Shown here: positions 41,038 to 51,848 of the stretch, piece after piece
How positions within the stretch are numbered: position 1 is the first letter of the stretch
Layout: each line of letters begins with the position of its first letter
Source of the DNA: Gnetum montanum
Taxonomy: Eukaryota > Streptophyta > Gnetopsida > Gnetales > Gnetaceae
Length of the DNA: 51,848 bases
Assembly: GCA_015680685.1 (NCBI GenBank)
Contig: MNCI01011801.1
Span: 183,823 to 235,670 of the forward strand
Reading direction: 5' to 3'
Translations under genes and position numbers: made by a program
The notes under the pieces: generated by a model
Told to the model about the DNA's origin: nothing
Database searches by the model: none
Seen by the model: only the letters and a program-made list of their open reading frames with translations

Positions 41038-43216
41038 AGTGGGGGGGGGGGGGGGTGTCGGACCCCGAACAAATGTTCTATTGATATTAACAATGTATCA
41101 GTTACAGTAACCTGAACAAGTCATAGGGTTAAGGGGAAGGGGGAAGTTGAGAGCACTATGCATAAAACTTAGGACCAACCTTATAAATAAACAAGTATTA
41201 AAGAAGGAAACCTGAATTGTGGCACCACCAAATGTCCACCCATGCTGACTCATTACAAGATAGAAGGACATAGAATTAGATAAGGAAAAAAAAGCTCTCA
41301 ATTAAGGATAGAGAGAGTTCCAATGGTGACTCCTCACAATAGAAAAGGAAAGCTTTCTTGGAGAGATTACTGATGATGAGTGTTACTGGAATGCATAGTT
41401 ATTTTCCACAACTGCAAGAGATGAACCAACTGATGTCTATCCAGATTGAACTTGGATGCTTGAGATGTGAGTTGGAAATGAATGAGGCGAACGATTTGCA
41501 ACTTCTCCAACCTGGTGAGCAAACATTTATTAGAATAATCTGTCCTTTGAAATATAACATTGCATCTTCACTTCCAAATATAATATAAAATAGTAGGCCT
41601 AATAACTTTCCATAGAAACTTGAGATTAGTAGAAGTAATGTTTAAAAAACTGAATATGACATCCTCTTGAGATAGCTTGTATTAAGGAAAAACTATGGAA
41701 GCCCACTTCCGCACATGTTGAGCAAAGGGACAATGCCAAAACACACGGACAAAGTCATCTTGTCCACCATAGAGAGGGAAATTGGGATTGGGAATTCCTA
41801 GATATTCTAACCATTTACCAATAGGTATACCATGGTGGAGGAGACACCAGAGGAACTGATTAATTTTAGGGAGGGTCGAAAGGTTCCAAATATTTTGGAA
41901 GAGAGGGATCCAAAATGATACTAACTCGTGTTTGTGCCAATGCTTATGTAGCATTGAATGACCTTGGATGAGTCACGCATAAGATGAAAGGGGATAGATG
42001 GATGGTAGGGTAAGAGTTTAACCCCATTAAGCCATTGAAGGCCTTGAAAAGGGCTTTGCACTGTAACGTCAATGTGCCAATGATCGTGGAGAAAGGAGTA
42101 GAACTAGAATAGGCAATGGTTTATTGTAGCCAACTCCCCATAAAAATTGCTAAACTTGACCCCCGAAATCCAATGGCTAGCCAACCTAAGATAATTCAAG
42201 GAGATGACACCTTTCCAAAACCACGAGGTAGCCATCTTAGCCTTTGTGATGGCAAGGGGAGTGGGCGACAGAGGTAACCACCATGGACAAAATCTAGAGA
42301 GGATAGTAGGATTGATCTTAACATTAGTCCAGTCAATGTAACTGTGTAGAATTTGCCAGGCCCTCCAGATGCTTTTGAAAACATGAGAACCTGGAAGAAT
42401 GATAGTGAGGGGGGAAAAGATCCAATTGACAAAATGGATGCCTTTCCAGAAGGGCATGCTTGATGAAGCCTTAATTGGAGGAGGGTCCCAATGATGTCTG
42501 AGGCATCTAAATGCTAAACCAACCACTTAGCAACTAGGGTAATTCCATGCTTATAGGAATTCAAAAGACCTAAGCCACCTTTATTCTTAGGGAGAGTAAA
42601 AATATTCCAAGTGACTCGATGAAATCCTTTCTGAGAATCTTTGGAGGACCACATAAAGTCATGAAATAAACATTCAAGCTTCTGGTAGGCAGCTTGGGAG
42701 GGGGCCCAACACGAAGAGTAATACACATGGGTGGACACACATATGGACTTATAAACAAGGTATTTACCTACAAGTGTGAGGGGTTTAGTCTTCCATTTAT
42801 CAAGTTTTTTTTGAATCTAAAAAATAACCTGCTCCTAGAGAGTAGAGGTTGAACCTCTAAAATGGAAAGGGATCCCCAGAATCTTAATGATGTCTTGATC
42901 TTGGAGCTGCTTCCAGTTATAGCTGTTCACATGGTTGTAATTGCCCGAAAAGCTATAAACAGAGTATTTATTCCAATTTATAGTGGAACCTGAGAGTGTA
43001 CAATATTGCTCCACCCTTGATAAGAGGCGGTGCAAATTAGCAACTGTGTTTTGAACTAGAAATAAAGAGTCATTGACGAAGTGCATATTGAGGAGCTGTT
43101 GTTGAGAGGAAGATAGGAAAACCCTAGTGAGAACTTTCATTTGAATGTCCACGTTAATCTGATGACAAAGAAATTTTGCGGCAATGATAAAGAGATAGGG
43201 GGCAAGGGGAAAACCT
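41038..43216 (-). mobile_element. LINE (plant L1 type), 5'-truncated, inserted in element D
   Basis: Minus-strand non-LTR retrotransposon. It starts inside the RT domain at 'QGFPLAPYLFII' (43216), then 'FVNDSLFLV' (the usual F-A/V-D-D box with Asn for the first Asp), 'SGSTINWNKYSVYSF', 'ILGIPFHF', the thumb 'LDKWKTKPLTLVGKYLVYKS' and 'FHDFMWSS', 'NKGGLGLLN'. It ends with an RT zinc-binding (zf-RVT type) region 'LPKINQFLWCLLHHGIP' near 41850 and 'FWHCPFAQHVRKW'. The 3' UTR runs to 'GGGGTCCGACACCCC' and a run of 15 C (15 G on the plus strand, 41041-41055). A perfect 15-base target duplication flanks it. Truncation and stops make it inactive. Confidence 0.9.
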
Positions 43217-43231
43217 TGTTAGTGAGAGGAA
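43217..43231. repeat. LINE target site duplication, right copy
   Basis: TGTTAGTGAGAGGAA, the exact partner of 41023-41037. Together they define the insertion limits. Confidence 0.9.
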
Positions 43232-43944
43232 GACCAATAATGGTAATGTGTTTGATGATGATGGCTATTGGCATAGTCATTATGAGAAGATAATTATTGA
43301 TGTTGGTGAAGACATTGATAATGATATGATTTTCCAAAATTTGAAAATATTTCTATGGATTATGGCAATGATAAAATTTTCAAATGTGTTGAAGAAATTG
43401 ATTGTCTTAGCTATGAAATGGATAAGTAGCATGAAGATAATCCAAGTTGTGGTGTTGATGGTGAAAGGGAGCTAGATGATAGTCTTCTAAACACCAAGAA
43501 GAAGAAAGTGAAGAAGGGGAAAGAGGATGGAAGAAGGGAAATTAATTTGAGGAGACCTAATCCTTTTGAATTTTGTTAATCTTCTATTTTTGCAGGTCAT
43601 GGAAAAAACACATGGAATTTGGTGCTCTTAAAATGGAAGCATGGTAAAGAATTTGAGGGAAAAGACCATATTCAATCTTCTTTTATGAATTTATCCATTG
43701 TGATGTAAACACAAAATATTACTAATGTGCATGTGTGTCATGCAAACATTGTGTTTTGTGTTTTTATGTGTTTGTGAAATAATTTTGGATCATAGAGACA
43801 AATTGTTGAGCTCTAACCATTCCATGTGTGTTGTGATTTGGTTTGTGTGTGAATTATGGCCTAGGTTAGGGGGAAATAGCTATTCCAAGTGTAAAGGCAT
43901 CTTGTGTGGGAATCAAGAGTCTTTTAAAAGAAGGAGGATGCTAA
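43232..43944 (+). pseudogene. Element D frame downstream of gag, second part, and 3' tract
   Basis: Right of the LINE the acidic frame resumes ('NVFDDDGYWHSHYEKIIID', 'IDNDMIFQN') and decays by about 43600. A short Cys-rich frame (43725-43970) runs into the LTR and is probably chance. The last bases 'AAAAGAAGGAGGATGCTAA' before TGTGGA at 43945 make a good polypurine tract. Confidence 0.6.
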
Positions 43945-44698
43945 TGTGGATACCAAACAAGCCAAAGTAACATCTCACCATTAATGGGATCTTTCCTTGG
44001 AGTTTTGGCATGTTCAGGAGTGTTTTAGGGCTATTTTGATGACTTTAGGTTGTTCTAGGGGCAATGGGAACTTGTTTGGAGGTTCCAGGCCTTGAAATGA
44101 ACATCTTTGTATTTTGGCCTTGTAGATGAGACATCCCATCTACAAAGGAGACATCCAACTGCAAGTGAGACATCCCATCTACATTATAGATGTCTATGTT
44201 GAGATGTTCCACATGATTTGAAGACATCTACTTGTAGACCTTTGCACTTAGGAAAGACATCTCCTATTTCTCATAGACATCTTCAATATATTTTAATGGA
44301 CATTAAATTGAATGATAAATTAAAGGGAAGATGAAGAGATAGGGGGAAAAATATATAAATAGACTCATTGTGCCTCCAATTTGATTAAGAGACTCTAAGG
44401 AGAGTCTACAAAAAGAAAGAGAGAGTTTAGGGAGAGCAAGGTGAGTGAGAGAAGAGTTGAGAGAGATAGAGTCTTGGAAAGATGCCTTGATGATCATCCT
44501 TGTGTGTGTGTAATTGTGTTGATTGAGTCTGTGAGAGTTGGATTGAATCTCTTGTCTATCCTTGGAAATTATGCTTCCTTTCAGCTATAATTTCTCAATT
44601 TGATCAAGAATAAAGCTTTCATTTTTCTTATTCTTTTTCAATTTACTATTTTATGACTTTGAGGGAGCTTGGATTGTGGAATCCATGGGAGCTCCTCA
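43945..44698 (+). repeat. 3' LTR of element D
   Basis: Starts TGTGGATACC after the polypurine tract and ends 'GCTCCTCA'. The TATA box is at 44354-44362. It carries the same GACATCCCATCT / AGATGTCT word cluster (44115-44270). Confidence 0.85.
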
Positions 44699-46899
44699 TC
44701 AATCCCCATCTTCCAACTTATTTCACATGGAATTAGGGTGGTTTCCTCTATGATGAAGGTGTTCTAATGCTTGTTGTATATGCTTCACGTAGAGTTTACT
44801 TAGGAGGCTTGGTTGGAGCTTTCAAGTGATAATATGAATGATAGATCCAATGCACTATAGAAGCTTTGATGTTGTAGAATTCTTTGTAGTAAAAAAATTC
44901 AAGAATTTTTGTATTTCAAAGCTATGTCATTTTTTAAAAAATGAATCATATGACTATCTTATATATTTTCTTGTGACTTATATCACAATAATTTATGCTT
45001 ATGATATTAGCATAACAATGAATAGATTTTGTTAAGTGATGTATTCTCTATGGTTTTCTCAAGTATGTTATTTGATCAATAAGATTTATACTTGGTGATT
45101 TAAGGTTATTCAATAATTTATTTTTTATTTCAAGGTTTTCATATTAATTATATGGAACCTAATCATGCTCATTACGTGATTTAATAAATTTTTATATAGG
45201 TAATTTTAAGATGTGATAACATCCTTTTGAGATGAAAATAAATTTTTGGGAGTTTCTTTAGTTTGTAGGTGTTGTAGGATGCCTTCATATTGTTTATTTT
45301 CTTATAAGTTAACTAAGTTGATGTAGTTTATATTTATGAGAATGATTAATGTATCTTGAATTGAGTAAGAGAAATGATCTTAAAGAAAGTTAGGATTAGT
45401 AAGAAGGATGAAAGTGGCTAATATATTTGCAAGCCTATTTTTTAAGTGATGGTTGTACATTAGTAAACATTTGTTAAATTGTGAAATAAATTTTTTAGAT
45501 AAATCAAGGTAAGGTTAAAGATATTTAGTCTTTCAAGAGTATTCATCATTAACATGGTAAATGAGTAGTTGAAAATCATCTTGATGAGGCATCCAGTGGC
45601 AATTTATATGTCAATTATAAGTTCTAGATCTAGGAAAGTGTTTTGTGCACCTTGTGCTTGTAGTCTAGCATGTTTGATTGAGGTTATTGGTTCTTTTTAA
45701 TACATCCTTATCTCCTATTTCATTCTCCAAGGCATATGATTGATTCCAAGATTTTTAGAATGATTGTGACTTCATTCAAATGTCTTGGAGCCATTTTTCC
45801 ATGTGCCTTTATGTTCTAGCTTCTCCTAGATGTAAAGTGGTGGGTTGTGGCTATAGGGGATGCATTGACTACCTACATTACCACCACATCTTCTGCAAAC
45901 ATAGGATCATTGATGCATTCACACCTAGCCCTGATTGATCATCTTTGCTAGTAGTATAACTAGGTTGGCTTACATGATATTGATGAGCCTCCTTTACTAC
46001 CCAAGCACTAACAAACCCTCTTTGTTCCTACATGAAATTTATAAATATCCAAGATAGTTATTTAATAAAATAAGAAAATACTTAGTAATTTCTTAAAGAT
46101 TGTGGCATATATATGTCTAAAGAGATCTTCCTCCCTTTTGTAAGTTTATTTTCTTTCTTTTTTGTATCTTTTGAGTCATCGCTTTCATCAGTGCGACTAG
46201 ACTCTATTAGAGTGCTACCATGCTTATGTAGCCAAGAGCTTTTTGGTCAATGTAGAGTCTAATGTTTACCTAGTGAATAAATCTTATGAATTTACCTCAT
46301 TTTATCATTGATGTATTAAACATTAAAATACCAAAAAACATCATAAAACATTAAAATCATAAATATATTTATTTAATTATTATTTTTATAAGTTGCAACA
46401 ATTTAACCTTATCCAAGGAGATCACAACTGTACAACATGGTTTTGGATCATTGAAGTTGTGACTAAGAGATATTTTATTACATTTTATATGTGGTTTTGC
46501 ACTTGTTCCTTGAGGGATTGCAACACATATGAGTGTTTATGTGAGCATTGCCCATGTCCCTAGGTGGGATTGTAATGCATATGTATTTCTTATCATTTGT
46601 TCTTTATAACTATAAAATACATAAAAATCATAAAATATAAAATCATAAATATTTCTTACCTCTTCACCCATGACAACATGGATTTGAATTGTATCATATG
46701 TATTATAATATATTTCATATTTCTTAAATGTAACAATATATGTGAGTGTTCTTGGAAATTCACTTAATATCATGTTTGAAGCTTATTACTGGATTGCACT
46801 ACAATTTGAATGAAATATCCCTTGGTCCAAAACTAGTGGGACCCTCATCATTGACAACATTTTTGGGGAAGGCATTGGTGAATTTCCTAGAAATACTTA
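44699..46899. other. AT-rich DNA without recognised genes
   Basis: No open frame with a motif; the frames at 44838-45035 and 46773-46537 are AT-rich chance readings. It may contain the decayed 5' LTR and leader of element C, but no partner copy or primer site could be found. Confidence 0.4.
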
Positions 46900-47046
46900 T
46901 ACAATCATGATTTTGATTTTTATTCAAATCTAGTGTATATTTCTTAGCATTATGTGTAGGTTTTGAACATAGGTGAGATTAAGAGTCCACCAAAGGCCTT
47001 AGCAAAAGTACCAAAATGACAAAAGGCTTTTGTTATAATCAAATAT

Positions 47047-48960
47047 GTGGAAAATTCAACTTTACTACTGGTTATCTTAAATTATCATCAAGACAAGCAA
47101 AGGAGGTGGCATGATGTTCATGAATGTTTTATAAAAGAACCAATTGTAGCTACAATAGCACATCTCAAAGAGACCCTAATTAAATTTTGGTTACAAGAAT
47201 TTCATGCCTTCTATGCATCTTTAGAGCTAGATTTCAGCAATTATGAGTCTCAACCAAGATAAAAGCTCCTAGATTATGAGTCTCAACCAAGGTCAGTTGT
47301 GTATTTTTATTTGATCACTTAGATAAGAAACAAGGTAAGAAAGAATATGTTAAAGGCAAAGGACCACATTACTAAGAGGGCTCATGGTTGGATTATGTCA
47401 ATTCCAATCCAACCTAAGCCAATGAAGATGATCTTCTCCCTAGGTTCTAGCATGTTTGTAATAGCAAGATCAAATGTATGAACATGGATAATGTTCTATT
47501 ATATAGAGGGTATAATAATGATAATCCCAAACTCCATGTGCAAGAATTTGATCATTCTTGTTATCTACAAGAAATCATTAGTGATTAGTAGAAGTTTTAG
47601 TTGTTCTCTTGCAACCTTATTGAAAAAGCAAAAACTTCGTACAAATCCTTGCCACCTAAGTCAATTCATGCATGGAAATACATGATTAAAATTTTCTATG
47701 TCAAATTCCAAACCTATGCTTGCATTTTCAACATTTGAAAGGAAATGGTCAAATGGAGGCAAAGAGCCTTTAAATCACTAGACATTTCCATGAAGAGGTA
47801 TCTCAAAACTATCCATCATTGTTTCAATCATGAATTCAACCAAAGAGAGCATCTCATGCATATTGTGGAAGGACTAAGGTAGGAGATAAGGGAGCAAGTA
47901 GATATGTACATAATGATCTAGGTACACAAAAAGTCCATGGCTTAAATCAAAGTGCTCCTTGATATTATTGCTATTATGAAAGTGAATGGAGAAAATGATA
48001 ATCTTTAAAGGAATATAACCATAATCCCATGCATAAAAAGGAGATCAAAATCATTGAAGGTACTACCAAACATTCTTATGCTATTTAAGAATTGGCATGT
48101 GATCAAGTTAGAATCCATAAGACCTTAGCATACTTAGTTCACTGGGTGGACCAAGTTTGGGATGTGATGGATGACAAAATAATTACTATCCTTAAGGAAA
48201 TTAAGGATAGGATGGTTGAAGTGACAAAAAAATTTATTTGTACCATTTGAACATAGAAAAACATATAGAAACAAAGGTATGAAGAAGTTGTCTTCCTCTA
48301 AGTGTGTAAAAGAAGCTTTGGATGAGGTTTCAACATCCTTTAGTAATGAGGGTCCTTGCAAGTACTACATAGATCCTCATGACTTATAGTGCTACTCGGT
48401 CATGGCCTACATGATGAGTGAAATTGGAGGAGATGGCATGCCCTTAAATCCTAAGTTCATTAGGAGGAAGAAAAAGGAGAACTCCCTTATATGGCCCATT
48501 GTATTATCCTAGAGGTGCTTACCTACAAGCCATGTGGCAGTACCAATAATGATCAACTTCAAATCCTTGGGATGTTGCTCCATGAAATTCCTATATGCAA
48601 CAACAGATGAAATTTTCTTCAAATCCTTATTTTTATAACCTTTCCTTAAAATATATTCATTATTAATAGTATCATTTGTTATCTAATACTATGCAAGGTG
48701 GGACCCTTAGTCAACCACAATCAAGGAAAATTAAATCTTATGATATTTTCTACTATATTGATCCTACTTCCACATATGATGTGGGGAAATATTACCATGC
48801 TTCTATTAAATTTGTTTCAAAGTAAAATTTGAGATTTCATGGTAGGAGGATTTTTTGTAAGCATAGTCATGAGCATCATAGGGCTAGGTCCACTTTATCC
48901 TCTTCCTCATGTGGAGAGGACAATCCTTCTAGTAGAATAGAAGTCCAATTTTAAGAGGTT
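47047..48960 (+). pseudogene. Element C gag region, tentative
   Basis: The open part 47047-47262 reads 'WHDVHECFIKEPIVATIAHL' and 'FHAFYASLELDFSNYESQ', and is followed by many short frames ('CKYYIDPHDL' and 'YSVMAYMMSEIGGDGMPLNP', 48355-48450). Position upstream of the protease suggests gag, but no capsid or zinc-knuckle motif is clear. Confidence 0.35.
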
Positions 48961-49034
48961 TCTATACCATTTCCTAAGCATTGTTAAGTAATTAATTCAT
49001 CTTAGGGAAGGATTCTTCAAATGTATATAGATAT

Positions 49035-49240
49035 TTGAATGTGATGGCATATAATAGTAATTTTTTTGTAACAATCATAATGTCTAAGATGGCCAAACAA
49101 GTAGTAAAAGAAGGCCATTTTTTCGAAAAGAAGATTGATTCCAATAGTGTCATGGTAGAGATCAAAAGTGGTGAGAAAGCTCATTGCCTAGCTCTATGTA
49201 ACTTTGGTTTAGAAGTCAATATTATTTTATTGCAGTAGTA
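49035..49240 (+). pseudogene. Element C protease remnant
   Basis: The frame ends 'AHCLALCNFGLEVNIILLQ'. In related elements this is the retropepsin active site A-L-C-D-L/S-G-A-x-x-N-I-(I/M); here the catalytic Asp reads Asn. The text before it ('EGHFFEKKI') is not informative. Confidence 0.5.
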
Positions 49241-49539
49241 CCTTGATTGGGGACTTTCCTCACTCAATAGTACTAATATCAAGGTGGAGCTAGTAGACCA
49301 ATCCTACATATACCCCATGGAATAGGTGAATGACATTATGACTACTTTGGAAAGATGGTCATACACTACTGATTTTTTTGGTAATTGAACCAGAAAATAA
49401 TGTGGGAGATAGCTTCCTTGTCATTATGGAAAGAGCTTGGGTAAGCATCATTAATCCTAGGTTGGGTTTTCAATGCTTCCATCTTGAAATCAATAGAAAA
49501 TATGCAATTTAAAATACATATTACAAGTATATCTCTAGA

Positions 49540-50400
49540 TAGAAGTACTATAGTTTTCTTGATGGATACTCTAGTTATAGTTAAATTAATATACTACAAG
49601 AGGATCAAGCCAAGACTATCCTCATTTATCCATGGAGGATATTTTCCTTCAATTTCATGCTCTTTGAATTATGCAATGCACCAACCATGTTCCAATGATT
49701 GGTGATGTTTGTGTTCTAGGATTATATCAATAAGAGTATTTAAGTTTTTATGGATGATTTTTCCACTTATGAAAATTCATTCCATGAAGTCTTTGACTAG
49801 ATGAAAGGTATCTTACATTGTTGCTAACAAGTAAGCCTAAAGCTAAATTAGAAAAAGAGCTAGCTAGGGCATAGTTATTGGTCACAAAGTTTTAAGGAAG
49901 TGGATTGAAGTTAATCCTGACAAGATCCATACCATCAAAGATATGACATAGATATCCACAATGGTAAAAGAGGTGTGATTTGTCTAGGGAAACATTGGTT
50001 ATTATCACTATTTTAATAAAGATTATTCTAAAATAGCCAAGCCCTTATTTGATCTCATGAAGAAAGATGTTTCATTCTTGTGGAACAAGGATTGTAAAAA
50101 TACCTTTCAATGTCTAAAGGAAATGTTAGCCCAAATTCCTATGTTGAAGAGTCCTAATTGAACTCAACCATTCCATATAATGACATATGCTTCTAACTTT
50201 GCATTGGATTTTGTCCTAATGCAATTTGATGAATAGAACATGACCTACTACATCTAATGTGCTAGTTGAAGCATTGTGAAACCTCAATTAAATTACATTA
50301 GAATAGAAAAAGAATTAATGATCATTAATTTTCCACTCCAAAAATTCAAACATTATGTTTTTGATGCAAAATTTTCATTTACACCAATCATAATTTCATT
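49540..50400 (+). pseudogene. pol: Element C reverse transcriptase and RNase H
   Basis: 'FLDGYSSYS' near 49557 and 'EDQAKTI' near 49605 are the RT block before the catalytic centre. Then come 'LCNAPTMFQ' (49668-49694), 'DYINKSI' and 'VFMDDFSTY' (49740-49775; catalytic x-x-D-D intact). The tether near 50005-50140 reads 'IAKPLFDLMKKDVSFLWN' and 'CLKEMLAQIPMLKSPN'. RNase H follows with 'YASNFALDFVLMQFDE' and 'LNYIRIEKELMIINFPLQKF', then 'KHYVF'. The N-terminal RT motifs are not recognisable. Only one RNase H is seen, unlike element A. Confidence 0.85.
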
Positions 50401-50839
50401 TGATTCTTTATGAGAAAATCAAATGTTAGTCCTTGTGTGTTTTGATGGTTGGTTCTCTTGTAGGAATTCAACCTTTATATGATTGATTGTAAGAAATTCA
50501 AGAATGTGGTGGTAGATCATCTATCATGGTTAAGAATTGGCAAAAAGGAAGATGGTGTGCTTCTTGATGACTTTCTAAATGATCACATTTGTAAGCTCAT
50601 TTTAAAATAGAAGAGTGAACATTAATTCCCATGGTTCATAGACATTCCTAATTACTAATTTTCCAGAAGCTTCCTCCTTAGTGGGATAAAGGAAAGATCC
50701 AATAGTTCCAACACTAAGTGAGACCTTTCTTAATTATCAAAGAGCATCTCTACAAGTGATGCCCTAATGGTCTAGTGTGTTGATGTATTCCTAATGAACA
50801 CCAAGGTAATATCTTAGCTCATGGGCACCATAGCATCTA

Positions 50840-51640
50840 TGGTGAGAACTACACGAGGAAGAGAACTATGATAAATTTGCTACTCATGAGCTATTTTTAG
50901 CCCATCATATTCTATGAAGCTTAGCACTTTGTGCATTACTATGAAAAGTACCAGTGTGAGTGAGGTATGTCCTCATGTATGGATGAAACAAAATAGTAAA
51001 TCCAATCACTAGATCCTTTAACATGTGGGGGATTAACTTCATTGATTCCATCTCTCCTGCCTCCAATAGCAAGACATACATTATTGTATATATAGATTAT
51101 TGCACAAAGGAGGTAGAAGTTACTGCAATTAAAAACTACTTATCTACCATTGCTGCAAACTTTCTTTAGAATAATATACTCCATAGTTTGGCATCTCATG
51201 AATCTTGATCTCTAATAATCGTACACATTTTATTGGTAAGGTTATTAAGAATTTATTAGAACCTTATGGAGTTAATCATACATTAACTTCTTCTTATCAT
51301 CTACAAGCCAATGATCAAGTAGAAGTTGATAACCATTAAATTGTTAAAATACACAATAAAATGGTTAGTAGGTACAAAAGAGATTGGGAAAACAAGCTTA
51401 ATGATTTTCTTTGGGCCTATTGAATGACATGGAAAAATCCTATTAGTTACACACTATTCAAATTGTTCTATGTATAGTTTTCATAACTTCCTATTAATCT
51501 TGAGATAAAAACCTTGGGAAGTGTTGTAGATTTTGATATAACCTTAGATGCTACTTAGAAAGAGAGGCTATCTATCATTAACCTTTTTGAAGAAAATTGT
51601 AGAATTACCTTTATGCATAGTGAATTAGAACATTCTTATA
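50840..51640 (+). pseudogene. Element C integrase
   Basis: The zinc-binding module is represented by 'GENYTRKRTMINLLL' and 'HFVHYYEKYQCE' (metal ligands partly lost). The core has 'MWGINFIDSISPASNSKTYI' (first Asp block), 'YIDYCTKEVEVTAIK', then 'NRTHFIGKVIKNLLEPYGV' and 'SSYHLQANDQVEVDN' (Glu block intact), and 'KMVSRYKRDWENKLNDFLWA' further on. The frame decays towards 51640. Order and spacing fit Ty3/gypsy integrase. Confidence 0.85.
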
Positions 51641-51690
51641 CTAATTCTTGCTATGATGTTGATGCAAGAAAGATTGATTTTAAACCTGTT

Positions 51691-51848
51691 CATGAGTGGC
51701 GAGGTACCCCTACACTCAACCATACGAATACGAGCATTCATGCACGATCCGGTCGAACTCTGTGGATAGGCTAGTTGTGGTATCTAGATAGTTACAAGTT
51801 GATCGTAGTTCACTGTCTTCCCACCTAGACTAGTATTTGCTTTGTCAC
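51691..51848. other. CpG-rich sequence at the right edge
   Basis: After the integrase text, CpG becomes frequent (six or more in about 70 bases, 51698-51755) where the previous several kb have almost none. No gene recognised in this short piece. It may be the edge of a young insertion. Confidence 0.4.

Larger units (their letters stand above)
37821..44698 (+). mobile_element. Element D: gag-only LTR retrotransposon with nested LINE
   Basis: LTRs at 37821-38521 and 43945-44698 are direct repeats starting TGTGGA. Between them the plus strand encodes a gag domain, a zinc knuckle and a downstream acidic frame, but no protease, RT or integrase. This is the make-up of a TR-GAG type non-autonomous element (established class of plant LTR elements keeping only gag). 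A LINE inserted at 41038 splits the downstream frame; without it the element is about 4.7 kb. No clear 5-base target duplication flanks the LTRs ('GTTAA' left, 'TCAAT' right). Confidence 0.85.
46900..51690 (+). mobile_element. Element C: heavily decayed Ty3/gypsy gag-pol
   Basis: Plus-strand order: gag-like text (47050-48950), protease remnant (49100-49240), RT (about 49540-50060), RNase H (50060-50400), integrase zinc module (50840-50960) and core (51010-51450). No LTR was found. Stops and frameshifts are far denser than in A or B. Right of 51690 the composition changes abruptly. Confidence 0.75.

Noticed and set aside
1-51690. Endogenous pararetrovirus (caulimovirid) origin for the RT segments
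   Set aside because: The RT/RNase H regions are linked to integrase and flanked by LTRs with primer sites, and no movement- or coat-protein text was seen; they are LTR retrotransposons.

Overview
The window looks like intergenic, repeat-filled DNA from a large plant nuclear genome. Every region that can be identified is a decayed retroelement, CpG is scarce over most of the length, and many stop codons sit where relatives have Gln, Arg or Trp codons, as expected from long-term cytosine methylation and deamination. The lineages seen (Ty3/gypsy with two RNase H domains, gag-only LTR elements, a plant LINE) are typical of seed plants. A gymnosperm is plausible but is only a guess. No intact host gene, tRNA or rRNA was found, and there is one assembly gap (18567-18864).

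Layout. (1) Element A, 1-11117, minus strand: a Ty3/gypsy element of the Tat type with gag-protease (11117-9000) and pol (about 3473-1: RT, RNase H, a second RNase H, integrase). Between protease and RT lie about 5.5 kb holding a spliced-looking gene on the opposite strand (about 5060-8219) flanked by two minisatellite arrays. (2) Element B, 11118-30282, plus strand: a related, 19 kb element with LTRs at 11118-11732 and 29641-30282, a tRNA-Leu-like primer site, gag-protease, the same minisatellites and a second copy of the antisense gene (about 20600-16722). No pol is recognisable; that place is taken by a hairpin-rich array and unrelated sequence. (3) 30283-33744: AT-rich DNA without recognised genes. 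(4) Element E, about 33745-36925: a small LTR element with a tRNA-Met-like primer site and a decayed gag-like/coiled-coil frame. (5) Element D, 37821-44698: a gag-only LTR element interrupted by a 5'-truncated LINE (about 41040-43216) with a perfect 15-base target duplication. (6) Element C, about 46900-51690: a heavily decayed Ty3/gypsy gag-pol, ending at an abrupt change of base composition.

The main candidate for something undescribed is the antisense gene shared by A and B. It sits between protease and RT, runs opposite to the element, has introns at matching places in both copies with GT/AG borders, and shows conserved protein segments through to the end. It looks like a gene carried by this retroelement family rather than a chance open frame. 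I could not assign its protein to a family with confidence.
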